Below the pieces are notes generated by a model. That model saw only the letters and a program-made list of their open reading frames with translations, made no database searches and had not been told where the DNA came from. A stretch of 64,000 nucleotides of DNA, taken from NCBI GenBank assembly GCA_000708835.1, contig DF236975.1, positions 291,236 to 355,235 of the forward strand. The letters are read 5' to 3'. This document shows, piece after piece, positions 13,072 to 25,044 of this stretch. Each line of letters opens with the position of its first letter. The first letter of the stretch is position 1. The stretch is from Klebsormidium nitens. Its lineage: Eukaryota; Streptophyta; Klebsormidiophyceae; Klebsormidiales; Klebsormidiaceae. The position numbers and the translations under genes are program-made.

Positions 13072-16000
13072 ATGGTGGCTTCTTGCATTTCAGCACAAGC
13101 AGTAGCGGCGCCTTCCTTCCTCGTCAGAATGGTGTCAGGCGTTGGAGGGGCTGACTGGTTCGAGGTCGCCAGCAGGCTTGCCCAGGCGGAGACCAATATC
13201 GGTCTCGGGAGAATTGTAGACTCCCCCAGGTCTGCAAATACTCCTCGAGCTGGGCAGGAAAGGGGTGAAGAGAAGGGGAACAACAAGCAAGTGACATTTC
13301 AACCGACATTTACAAGTGACAAGAAAGAGAGAATTGCAACCCCTGAGAATACCAAAAGTCGGGGGGCAGTGTTTGGCCCTCCGTCACCACCCCTCAAGCG
13401 GCATGCAGCTCCGCTTTTCAAAGTTGGTAAGCTAGCGGATGCACAGAGCAACCGGAAGCATAAGCAGGAGCAGTTTCCGGTGGAGTTGGAAGATGTCACC
13501 AGTGACAAGCAGAGCTTTGACTCGAAAGAAGGCCAGGACAAAGAAAGGCCAGCAGAAGCAGATGGTGCATTGGGTGGAGAAGAGGATTGGGAGTTGATAG
13601 ATGGAGAAAAGGGCACTGGGGCCTTTCAAGAAGGTAGGCTTTGAAGCGAATTGCAAGCTTTGTTCGAAGTACTGAGCATGCAAAGCAGAGCAATGCACTG
13701 CAATTATGCGGTGCCCCAGTCCAAAGCTGCACCCGTGGCGTCCTCACATCGAAGTCTGGCATACCTTTTAGTTCAGAGCATTCATTGCATTCCCCTTCCT
13801 TTCATTGTTATCAACATTTCATGCATGCTGAGATCCATTCTTTGTCGTTCTTCTAGTAAGCCGCTGATCAGGTGTCCTCTGTAATCTCTTATGACCTACT
13901 AATCATGGACGTCAGGTGTTCTCTGTACAATATTCTCATCTGCCAGACACTTCTAAACACAGCTGCCTAGAAAGTCAACCGGCTGTTGAACTTGTCTCCA
14001 CAATCGTTTTTCTGCAGACGAGGAACGTCCTGCTGAGAAGCAAATTACCCCCAAGAGCGTTCGGACTGCCAAAGGGCTTCTTGAACTTCCTGATCTAGTC
14101 GGCACCTCCCCTCCCGACCAAGAGGCTAGCCTTCTGCGAGACTGGAGCCTGCCTTCCCCCAGCAGACGAACCGTTCAGCCGCCGCTAGATGCTGGAAAGT
14201 CGCCTAGAACTGCATCGGCATCCACAAAAACCCAGGCACCAGTAGATCGGCAAACAAACACCAGGGAAGACCACCCCCAAAAAGAAGAAGATGGCCACTC
14301 CATCTGGCAGTTTAACGAATTCGGCAGACATGACCACGCGCAGGAGTTGGAGCGGCGGGGGTCTCTGCAGATGGAGGAGCTGGTTGGTCCTTTGAGGGGG
14401 GGCACACCAGAAGGCGGCCCCACCCCCTCTCCTCGAGAAAGTCAGCTGGTCCCAGTATCCCCTTTCGGTGCCCTGGCAAATGTCCCTGGGTGGAACCTGG
14501 CGCAGGCAGGCCTTTTAAGCACGTCCCTAGGGCAGAGGGTAGCTAGTTTTGTGGGGGAAGTAGTAGCCGCATCGGCAGAACACGAGCAGCGCTTTGTTGG
14601 GCGGCTGCGGAGCAACTCGTTCAAGAAGAACGGGGTCCCCTCTGAGCTGAAAGCGATGGATACCGCCAGTGGGAGCGGACCCGATTCTAGAGCAGACTCC
14701 GGGGCGGAGCTGGCTTCATCCGGGGGGGAGGGGAGGGCCCTTCCTGAGGCGGCACTTGCTAGTGTTGAGACGGGAGCGGCAGAGGCAGTGCTGGAACGAG
14801 GGCCGGCCGCTGAGATGTCAAATGCAGATTGGATGAGCAGGATTCAGAGCGCGACCACGCAGCAGCTGGGGGAGTGGCTGGCGCGAGTCAAGATGACTTA
14901 CAGGGGCTCAAAGGAGGTGAGGGGTAGTTTGAGGTTGTCCGAAACATTTTGATCATGTGTACACTTCTTGGAAAATGGTTGTCCAAGGAGACTCTAGGAA
15001 CCTGTCATGGCCGTGGCTACTCTGTTGCTCTTGTCTTGTTGTAGATCTGGCGGCGGGGTTACTTCTTAGTCAGACGTTTCTGCTGTGACACTCGCCCTGC
15101 TGCGACCGGAATAGTGCACCGCGTGTCTGATGTTACAAACCGAGAAAGAGCTGTTGATTGCTGCCAATCTCGAGGTCGTCTTGAAGTCCAATCAACCAAA
15201 AGCCTGTCACATGTGGTTACTTGGTGCAAAATCTTGTCTACTCGGAGGCAGTTCCTCAACTTGACAGCCTGTTCAATACATCGCGTCGCTGGGCCTTCTC
15301 TTTAAAGAAACCCTCAGCGGAGCTGCGCACTCTCGTTACACATTATGCATCACCGAAACCCGCTCACATTAATGTTTGGTTTTTGGGCCTGGAACTAGGT
15401 GGTAATTGTCGATCACCTTGGTAGAGTATTCCTCTCACGTGATTTCAGCCAGCTTCGATCAACGGTTTTTTACTCTCTCAGGACATTGGCTGGCTAAAAC
15501 GGGAACCCGGCATGCCTCCCATCACGGACGGCAGCGAGCGCTTCCTCCAGCTGCTGGGGCAAATCGTGCATGGGATCCATTCCCTGTCGGACGAGTATGT
15601 ATATCTATTGACACCAGGTAAAGAAGATTGCTCGAGGCAATGGGACTCAGCTCATGACACAATCCACATTCAGACGATATTGATGAAGGCAGGCGACCAT
15701 TGTCTCGTTGATCGGCTCGTTAGTTCATGTCTTTTGTACTTTCTCCTCTGAGACTGGATAAGTACTCACTGATCTTTTTGTGAGTTGACAAGACGGGAGT
15801 TGGATTGTCATCAGTCATGGTCGGACGCTGATCTCCAATCGACTCAAGAGGAAACATAAGACCTCTTCGAGGCCCGTTCTTGGATCCGACTCCTCTTCAG
15901 TAGAGCACCAGCTGCTTATGTACCCCCATCTCTTCTAAACCCGCAGGTCTGTTCAGCAACTTTGGCCCGCTGTACCTGTATGATACCAAGAAGTACCTTG

Positions 16001-18872
16001 CAAAACTAGGACTGAGCACGCACATAGCTAAGATTCACAGCGAGGTGAGCTTTGGTCCTTAGGCTATTTGAAACAAATGCGACGGACGCTCATCGACGAC
16101 ACTTCCGGATCTGTGTCAAGCCGTCTACCATGTTCAATTGCTCCATTATTGGTCTCTCGAAGAAACGGAACCTTTCGAAGCACCTGTTACTTGCGTTGAT
16201 GGCGAGTAGACTCTCCGGCTCATGACGACAATGATCGAGCGACCAAGGATGACCAACTGCTTGCACAGCGTGTTGCTCGCGTTGAACACTGCTTGATTGT
16301 TATTGTGCCCGATTCTTTTTAACCTGCATCTGCTTGAAGGAGTGTCACAAATTTTCCAGGTTTTGAGTTGAGCTTTTTTATGCGTTCTTTCCAGGCCGCA
16401 GTAGAGAAGAACGCCTTAGAGATCTGCCAGTACGTCGAGGAACTGAACTGGGGAACGGGCAAGCAGGTCAGCGCCTCTTCTTCGACTTCGAATCCTTTAA
16501 GCTTGGCAAGTGGCAACGGTTTTAAAAGCCTAACGAATACGTCAACACTGTTCTTAAGGAAAACGTCAAAAGTTCGCACCGCAAGCTAGTTATGTCCCGT
16601 TTTGCATCTCGCCCTTGGATTACTTTTTCTTACCAGTGAGCGAACGTTGCAACGTCTGCTCCATTGTGACAGAAGGTTTCAGAAGCTCGGGACTTAAAGC
16701 AAGCCCATGATATCTGAACGGGCGCTCAATCCTTCATCTTCTCACCGCTACTGTTTGGAAGAAGAGCACTTCATCATGTGATGCTGAAGGAACGTGCAAA
16801 AATCGATCTGTAGCTAGATCCGCTGCTAGTGACACTGATCGATGTCGACGGGACAGCGCGTTGAAGGCAAAATTAATCCATTTCAGACCGCTCGTTTGGG
16901 CTTGATGCTTGTCCTTGAGCTGCTTTATAAGGTGTGCAAAGGTCGCTTAGCCTGGATCTTTCCGTTACGTCCCTGGGCCGTTCCTTGCCGTCGGGCCCTT
17001 ATTTACGCTCCCGGGTTTTCCTCACACGCCTCCCGTCTTCAACAGGTGGTGATACTGGGCCACAGCAAGGGGGGCATCGACGCCTGCGCGGCGCTCGCGC
17101 TTTTCCCTGAGCGGCTGGCCGGCAAAGTGCGCGGGATTGCGCTGGTGCAGAGCCCATATGCGGGAAACCCGGTTTGCTCAGACATCCTGCGGGAGGGACA
17201 GGTGGCGGACTTTGGTTCGCGGGCGGTGCTACAAACGCTGATGCATCATGCACTCAAGGTGAGGCTCGACTCCACCAAGCCTTGTCAGACAGATTGTTAG
17301 CAGGAATGATGACTAATTCGAACAGTGCCGCTTCGATGAGAACACAACTTAAAATGACGGGAGCCAAATGTATAAAGGAAGGAACGTTAGTTCGAGGACA
17401 GAAGCTTCTCAGGAAGCCAAGTGGAGACGAGAGCGGAAGCGGTTCATTTCGCACGACGCACCCTGAGGGAATGACGCCTTGCCCTCCTCAATTCTCTTTA
17501 GGGACCTCAATCCATGCTACCCCAAGCAAAGTTCATCCGGCACAGAAGCGCCCCTGCCTCGACTGCTCAACTCCCGGGGGCCTCTCTGTAGCCCCATTTC
17601 CACATAACGTCTCCCCATCTTCCCGCAGGGAGAGCTCCGTGCCCTGGAAGACCTGACGTACGAGCACCGCCGCGCGTTCATCCTCTCCCACCCGCTCCCT
17701 CCGGGGATCCCCCTCGTGTCCTTCCACACCGAGGCCAGCCGCGCCCCGACCGCCCTCTCAACCATTACCACCGTCGGCCACGCAGAGCTGCCGTTGGCCG
17801 CACTAGTTGCTGGGGCCACCAGCTCGGCAGCGGCGCAGAGCGCGGGCGTTGGGAAGCTGCCGATTGCGATGCCGATTGGTGCCACGTTGGCGACGATTGC
17901 GGGGCACTTGGAGCTCAGGTGAGGGGGGCCCGAAAAGAGACTGGTGGTTTGGAACAGTTCGGCCGTTCTGGAGAAGTCTTTGGCATGAGAAGCGCAGTAA
18001 GTTTGCGGAGGGGCCCTCGAATGGGACGGACATGTCGTGCCTCAGTCACAACATGTCCGAGTCACGAATTGTTGATCTACTTGCGCCGTCTCAACTCCAG
18101 TTTCAGTTGTTCATCGTCGCCTGAAGCGGCGGCCGAACTCCTTGCAAACTGTTATTCTTCCTTTCTTTTGGATCTGACGGACGAATTGAGCGGCACACGA
18201 ACAACCAGCACACGAAAGAGCCTACGAGCAGTTATCATTTCCCGTGCAGGTATGGGGAGAAGTCAGACGGTTTAGTGACCAGGCCCGATGCGGAAGTGCC
18301 CGGCTCGGTGGTTGTCCGACCCGAGAAGAAGCTGGATCACGCGTGGCCGGTGTTTGGAGGGGGCAAGTCGACCCCGGGGGAACCCGAGCCTGCACACGTG
18401 AGCCGCTCCTGTGAAGTTCAGGCGCCTCGAGCTGGATGCAGGGTTAAGACATGTGATGTTCACAGTATGCTAAAGCGGTGGGAACATGAAACGAGGGCCG
18501 GCGTGTTATCAGATAGTATTCTAACGGCAGGGTCCTTAAAGTTGCTGGAGATGCTCCCGTCTAAAATTTCTCAGCGTCAAGGTTTTTGTGTAGTTCAACT
18601 TGATGGTGAAGTCAGCCGTTGTTTGTCCTGTCAACCCGACGTCCACATGGTAGATACGAGAACGAAAGGCGCCCACTGGCAATACTTCTTGTACACCCGT
18701 CAGATGCGTGCTGGCTGCATCCCTAATGATTTACTCGACACCAACCTTTGTCGTCGATGTGCAGGTGAATGAGGCGCTCCTGACGCTGCTTCTTGAGAGC
18801 CAGTTCCCACCCGGTCAAGCTCCAGTTGTGCGCCAAGTCAGGAGCGGGGATCCCCCGAAGCGGTGGCGCTGA
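13072..18872 (+). CDS. Plant-family alpha/beta hydrolase (GHSKGG lipase-like) with disordered N-terminal extension
   Basis: The model joins 13072-13633, 14018-14916, 15482-15617, 15947-16044, 16395-16466, 17046-17258, 17629-17918, 18250-18397 and 18765-18872. All junctions are GT-AG with matching phases, giving 841 aa. From about residue 465 the protein closely follows an unnamed plant alpha/beta-hydrolase family. It shows DIGWLKREPGMPP, the exon-3/4 junction PGLFSNFGP, HIAKIHSE, the nucleophile elbow GHSKGG (Ser596), SDILREGQ, LEDLTYE, YGEKSDGLV (Asp763) and KLDHAW (His787). Ser596, Asp763 and His787 are a plausible triad. The first 465 or so residues are low-complexity, rich in Ser, Glu and Pro, and longer than I expect for the plant proteins. 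Met at 13129 is an alternative start. The substrate is unknown and no transmembrane helix is evident. Confidence 0.88.
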
Positions 18873-20243
18873 TATAATTAGTTGGAGACGTTAATGTTTT
18901 GCGCGGCAGGAAATCTGCAAGACAATCTTAAGGTGATTTTGTAAACTGTGTACTTCGGTGTCAATTATGGCGCTCTCTTTGCTGATGGGGCCAACCACGT
19001 TGGTTTTTTGAGTATGTACGGTCTGGAAACTACCAAATGCGCGCAGGAGTGTGGATCATATACAAGGTGAATATACTGTTGGTCATAGCAAGGCCTCCCT
19101 GGTGGAACAGATCAATCGGAGGACCAGCGAAAAGCTGCATATAGTAGCTCGCTTCAACCTAAAGAAACGACGCAGGTATGATCAACGCTGGGTCTTTGAC
19201 TATCAAACTTCCGTTTTTGGAAGTTGCTCCCTATTATGATTCTTTGTCATCCTAGTGTCGAATTTCGGGTCGACTCATGCAATCCAAGCTGAATTAAGAA
19301 CAGTCCTTTGATTCCGTTCATAATCTGCATTGGAGCACACTGTTTAGTTTGGGACTGAAATCAAGTAGATGCCAGGATCTATGACTCGAAAACATGCAGC
19401 ATCCCCTCAGATGGTCTGCTTCAGTCGACACCATGTCTTCAGGAACTAGTATTCGTGTCGAGCACATCATTGATCGATCGAGATTTGATTCGCTCGCGAA
19501 GCTCCTGATGTAATCTTACGGCCCGTATGCGTTGCATCGGCTCATATGATCTGGCATCTTAAGAAGCTCTGGCACCGCGCAAGAATAAGTGTAGCTCGAT
19601 TAAACCGGCAATTGTAATCAGGATATATTTAACCGCGTTTGTAAGATGATTCTATGGACGAACCTTCAATGGTCGCATGCATATGCACACTCCGCGGCCG
19701 GCACTATGACATATGGTTCTGCGCATATATATGCTCGCACGGGCTTGGGCGCGTCCGATTTGCACCATGATCGACGCGCCCATGCAAACCGCGTCGTCCT
19801 CTTATATATCACCATTCTGCCTTTGCTTTTGACCAAGTCATGATCGAGCGCGGCTAGCAGGGGCGGTTTCACGAGTAAACTAAGCAGCTCCGGCCAGCTT
19901 GCGCGGCGCGCATATGTGCAGTACGGTACGTATCTCGTGGGCTGCAAGAGTGGACGGCGTTTGCATGCAATATCCTCGATCGTGTCCTGCATCTTGGCGA
20001 TCATAGGATCACAACATTCAATCGCCACGCAATTGCAGAAGCACTGCATGTAGCTAACGCGGAGCCTATTTTTCATACGCAATCGAGCGGTGATTTAACA
20101 GCCTGTAGCTAGAGTTAAGGGGAAAGGCGGCTCATGCAGTTCAAGTCGTCGTATAAGATGGTCGCCTGCATCACTTGAATCGTCAAAATGAACTTCAGTT
20201 GCTAATTTGCATCTTGAAGTCGTAGCCGCGAGTATATACAAAC
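18873..20243. other. Intergenic between convergent genes, no gene recognised
   Basis: This is the shared 3' flank of the hydrolase gene (+) and the acidic-protein gene (-). Some patches are rich in alternating CATATG/GCGCGC-type palindromes (about 19670-19770). No frame carries recognisable coding signal. Confidence 0.45.
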
Positions 20244-23200
20244 TCAATGTCGGTATGCTACAACGTCGAATGGTGAACTGTGGACTTGTACTTGATGATC
20301 CGCCTGAGCATCTTCGACTGGGAATACCATGTTGGCGCTGCGCTCAGCCACGCCTGTTGATCTTTCTGACCCGGTCGAATCCCTTCTTTCGAAATCCCCA
20401 TCTTTGCGCTGCAAATGTGCAGCCCCACTTCGCTGCGTCTCTCCGTTTCTCACGCCTATTGGCCACCACTCAATCCCACCTGTTGCATGTCTTCCATTCA
20501 CACGGACCCTCCCTTTCGTTCGACTGTGCCCGCCCTCACTTCCGGTGCCTTTCTCCTCCGTCCCCACTACACCCGATAAGTTGCTGAACAAATACTCATC
20601 CGCATTTCCTCCATGCGACCGGTTTACGGTACTTGGCCCTGCCCCGCCCTCTAACGAACGCCGCCTTTGCTCCGCATATTCTGCACCATCCTCTACAGAA
20701 GAGACTCCGACTTCCTGCGGCCACGTCGGATCCGCAGCATGCCACGTGTCATGCTCGCGGTCAGCCTCCTCCCGCCCAGCTCTTGCCTGCCGCTCGTACT
20801 CAAACTCCCTCGGCCGTCCGGTCGCCCGTTCTTCGGACGTAGGCGACAACCAGTCCCCGGTCCGCACGCGGTCCGAACCCCCCTCTAGTTCTGCCTGCGG
20901 CTCAGCCACAACTTGTGACCGCTCGTTCGCAGCGCTTCCGTCTGATTCTATCGACTCCCCCTCAGCATCCGTTTCCGACTGGACCAAAAGAACTAGAGTC
21001 TCGGACGGACCAGTCTCTTCTACACTTTCCAAATCCTGGTCAGCTTTCCTTTGCAGCTCGACCGTTTCTTGCACCCGCTCGTCCGAAGCAGTCTCATCCG
21101 GGACTTCCCCAGCAGTCGCTTGCAGCGCACTGGTGTCTTGCAGCCGCTCGCCAGAAACACTCTCTTCCGCGCTTCCGGCCCCCTCCTCAGTACCCAATCC
21201 GCTTCGAGATCGCTCCCCCCTCGAGTCGCCCCGTCTTGACCCGTCCTGTTCCGCTGAGTTCCATTCCGTAGACACTTCCGCATCCCCATCGTTCATTCCC
21301 ACCACGGAACTTTCTTCCGCGAAATTTTGCACGCCGGCATCCACTTCCCCCATAATCCCGGCCCCCTCCCGCCCAGTCTCGTCCCGTTCGTTTTGCTCGC
21401 CGCTTTGCCCTTCAGAATCTTGCCACGTGTCCCTCTGCTCTGTAGGATGTCGCCACGTGTCCCTGGGCCCAGCTCCCCCCGAGGTCCCCTCCCGCCTTGC
21501 CGCTGCGAGCGCCGCAAGATCCAGGGGCGGCCGCCGGTGCTTTTTCGTGAGGCTTCCAATCACGTGTGCTTCGAAAGCGAACATTGGGGAGATGGGGCCC
21601 GGCCCCTTGTGGGTTTCGGCAGCCCGCAAGCGCTCCCAAAGCAGCCGGCTCTCCTGAAGTAAGGGATGTGATACCAAGGTCAGGCAAAGGACACTGGTTA
21701 GGGAGAAAAGGTCCTACAGAAACCTGAGCGACGGCTTAGACAATCTTTGCACGAACCTCTGGATCAAGGGGGTGAACATGGTGTAGACACGTGTCCGCAG
21801 GAAGAAGGTACGAAATTTTTATCGGAAGGGACCTTCTGGAATGACATTGTCCCCAATACCACTTGTTGGAACGGGGAAATAGAATCCACCAACTGACAGT
21901 CGAACCAGTCGACCACTGGTAAGCTGCCTTTCAATCTCATTGAGAAGACAAAGTCTATCAAAGCAGGAAAGAAATGAGGAGAGAGGAGCAGCAATTCCCT
22001 CCAAACCGGTCGGCCTGTGGCCCAAGCAACTTCTCAGAGGACCACATGTGACCTTCATGTCGCTACCCAGAGAGGCGATCCTCAGCTTTCCACAAGTGGC
22101 AATTACTAAGCCCAAGTAGCCATCCGCCTCAACTACGTTCCGAAAACGAAACGTACTTCGTCTGCAGAGAAAATCACTCTGGTCTCAGCAACTAGGGAGG
22201 GGGAAGATTAAGACTCTCACCTCCTGGCCTGACGCTTCAGGCCGAGGGCTGGTCACCGGTCTGTCGAGCTCATTCGGTTCGGGGGGGCACGGAATGGGGA
22301 GGAACTCAGCGGGAGCCTCGGCAACCCGATTGCCGGAGGCCTTTTCCTCAACCTGCGGAAGCAGCGACACCAATGTCTTCTCGTCAATGTCATCTCGTCC
22401 TGTCTATGTTTCCTCCGCTGTCCCATGAGTTCGTGTGTACCTCCGTTTTCAGAAGAAGACCTTAGGAGAAAAGGAGACTAAAGAGATGCTCATAGCATGA
22501 GCATGGGTCGTGTGAAGGTGCATGCGCGCATCGATAGCCAGGCCAAGAACACTCACCATATGAATAGTAGTATGCTGAGCAATTCATTTAGAATTGATTT
22601 AGCTACCACCACCAAACACATACGACCAGCAGGTTGTAGTCAGCTACTCAGCCAGATAAGGATTCTCCAAGGGCTGGCGACAACAGGAGTTGTCATACAA
22701 GAATCTTGTGTCGTTGGGTTGGTCGATGACGTCACGAGAGGCTGCTCAAAATAACTTTCAAACCAACATCGAGGCCAATCGCCACCTGGTGGCCATGTTG
22801 ACCACCAGGGAGTGAAGTTCTAAAAGCTTGCAAGCGGATTGTTGTGAAGTTTCCGAAAACTGTGTACTCAACTCTGTGTAATTCCCTCAAGGTGTTTTTG
22901 AGATGGCCTTTTTTTGGCTGTAGAAAGTATTGCGTTTGACATGACACTTTTATTCATCTGCAAACATGTCCATATGGCTAGCTCCGCCTGCAGAATCCAT
23001 CCAAGAAGCGGAACACGGAAGAGAAGGGGCAAAGAGGAGAGCTCCTAAGGCAGCAGAAGACTTCCCACCAAATGCAGTATCCGCAGCAAAAGCCGCTATT
23101 AGCTCAAAGATTGGAGCTCAGAGAAGGTTGGCTTCTTTTCAGATTGTAAAGCTAAATGGTAGCAATAGCAATTGGGAGACGGAACCAGAAGGGAGCTGTC

Positions 23201-23915
23201 AAGCAGAGGCGCTTTCACTGTTAAAAGCTAGATGAAAAGCATGCAAGCAATGCCGATCCAGAAGTCAAATGCATACTCGTTTTGTGAACAGCTTCATTAT
23301 CGAGATAAGCTGAAAGCGGATCAGTACAGAAGAAATCTCTGGTAGAGTTGACCGAGACACGTATAGACTCAAACAACGAGACACAACTAGCCTCAAAAAC
23401 AGATCTATTATGTACGAACCTTTTCACTTGATTTGAAGATTCTCATTCGTCATCAACTTATCCTTCAACTTCTGTTCAATGGAGTCGAACCAGCTTGCCA
23501 AACCTTCCGCAAGAACAGAGGTTAAATATGATGTTTGCAATCGAACGACAGCTAGGATATATGCTGTTTTTCTGTCAAATAAATCTAAGAATCAATTCAC
23601 ATTCCACCACCGTCGGCTATGAGCTTCCAAGAAGGAAGCTGAGGCATCAGAAAGGAATGCTGTATGCGTATGAGCAGCACTGGGCCTTGCACGTACCTTC
23701 TCTTTCTGGTGATGGGACTTTCTAAAGAGCCGCCCCAGAAAGCTGCCTCTGGGATGTGGCATGCCATTCCTGCCCTCCCTTTGCACGTCTTTCTCCCCTC
23801 TAGTTGCTCTCTCCCAACCGCTATGCCCCTTCTGTGTTCCCTGCGGGACCAGTTCCGCTAGGTCCGGGATTCCCCCAAAGTGCACTCCCCCGATCTGCAC
23901 CGGTGTACCGGTCAT
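20244..23915 (-). CDS. Acidic low-complexity protein of unknown function
   Basis: I do not recognise a family. The model on the minus strand joins 23697-23915, 22221-22403 and 20244-21653. All junctions are phase 0 and the product is 603 aa. The first exon starts at an ATG and ends in a perfect donor (AAG then GTACGT). The second ends GAG then GTGAGA. The third begins after TTACTTCAG. Exon 3 opens with a possibly folded segment (ESRLLWERLRAAET, then GPISPMFAFEAHVIGSL, then RRPPLDLAALAAARREG). After that it becomes about 400 residues rich in Glu, Ser, Gly and Asp with no predicted membrane segment. Exon 2's acceptor (TAG at 22404-22406) is weak, so upstream joining is less certain. The antisense frame at 20329-21657 is a Ser/Pro-rich shadow. 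A nuclear or scaffold role would be a guess. Confidence 0.55.
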
Positions 23916-25044
23916 CTGACTAGACTCTTTCGCTGATCAAAGCCTAACGAAGCAGATGCACTGCTTGGTTCACCAAGAAGGGGCAGTCTCCTACCTTGGC
24001 AACGCATCAGCTTTCTCTAAGGATTGCCAATGGTGTGCTTCATGCTGGTCTAAACTCTGGCAAGGGTGTCGAACCTATGCTAACGCTCCAAGCGCAGGGA
24101 GATCGACCTTCCAACAAGCCGGACACTGAGACAGAGACCAGAGGAGCAAGGGACCACTTATGCAGACCAGGAATCGCTGACCCGGATTGCTAACCGGTAA
24201 TTTCAGAGGTGTGGCCACTGGATTGCCCCTGAAGCCTTCTTTGAGGCTTCAACAGTTGCAGATACCTGAAGGAACTCTAAACTCTACACTCTTCATGGAT
24301 CACTTTGCTGCGCCCGCCTGTAACACCAATAACTGTCCAGGTACTGCCTCACAGAACATGCAATAAACCGTTTTGCGGTAAAAAGATCCTACGGATGCTT
24401 TCGAAACGTCGTCCACAAGTGTCTGCCGCAAACCATTCCTAACGTAGACCATAAACAGGAGAGAGACGCTCTATAAGACAAGAACACCTTGAAGCGCCCT
24501 TGCATTTAGCGGATCCCCCAAGACGACCGCAATGCGTCATGGTTCGCAAAATGCAAGATCATGGCGCTCGAGAAGAATCGTGCATAGTTCTGGCTGACGT
24601 CACGAGATAGGCGCGGCTGGTCAAGATATCCCATTTTAGGGTTTGCACTTGCCCTGGAGGTTTGGTTGCAAACCTTCGCCTGTTGACCAGAATCTGTGAG
24701 AGACCCCGGGTATCATTCCCGGCGCTGCTTTTCACACAAAACGGCAAGCGTAGAGTAAGTGGGGCTTACTACCGGTCAATCATAGTTTTGCTAAACGTGC
24801 GGTATATGGTCAAACCAGGTACTTCAAGCAAGCATGCCAGCTGGCACTGGTAAAAGAAGCGGTGCCCTCACTGTCAGGCTTCTTTCTCGAAAATTTGAAA
24901 AAAATTAGCAGCAAGAATTTGAAGAAAGAGCTCTGGTTGTCTGTGGCGCAGCTAAGTTCTTTCGCCTTCGATCCGCGCGCTCTCTAGGGGCTGGTCTGGT
25001 AGGCGCCTCCCTGCGCCTGCCGGCCCGCTTCGCATTTCTTGCCC
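23916..25044. other. Divergent intergenic region
   Basis: This is the shared upstream region of the acidic-protein gene (-) and eIF4B (+). A TGACGTCACG site occurs near 24597. Short plus-strand frames (for example 23996-24193) have no splice partner. I see no RNA gene. Confidence 0.4.

Noticed and set aside
20329-21657. 442-codon plus-strand Ser/Pro-rich frame
   Set aside because: It is the antisense of the acidic exon. It has no supported splice partners, while the minus strand has phase-0 donors and acceptors.
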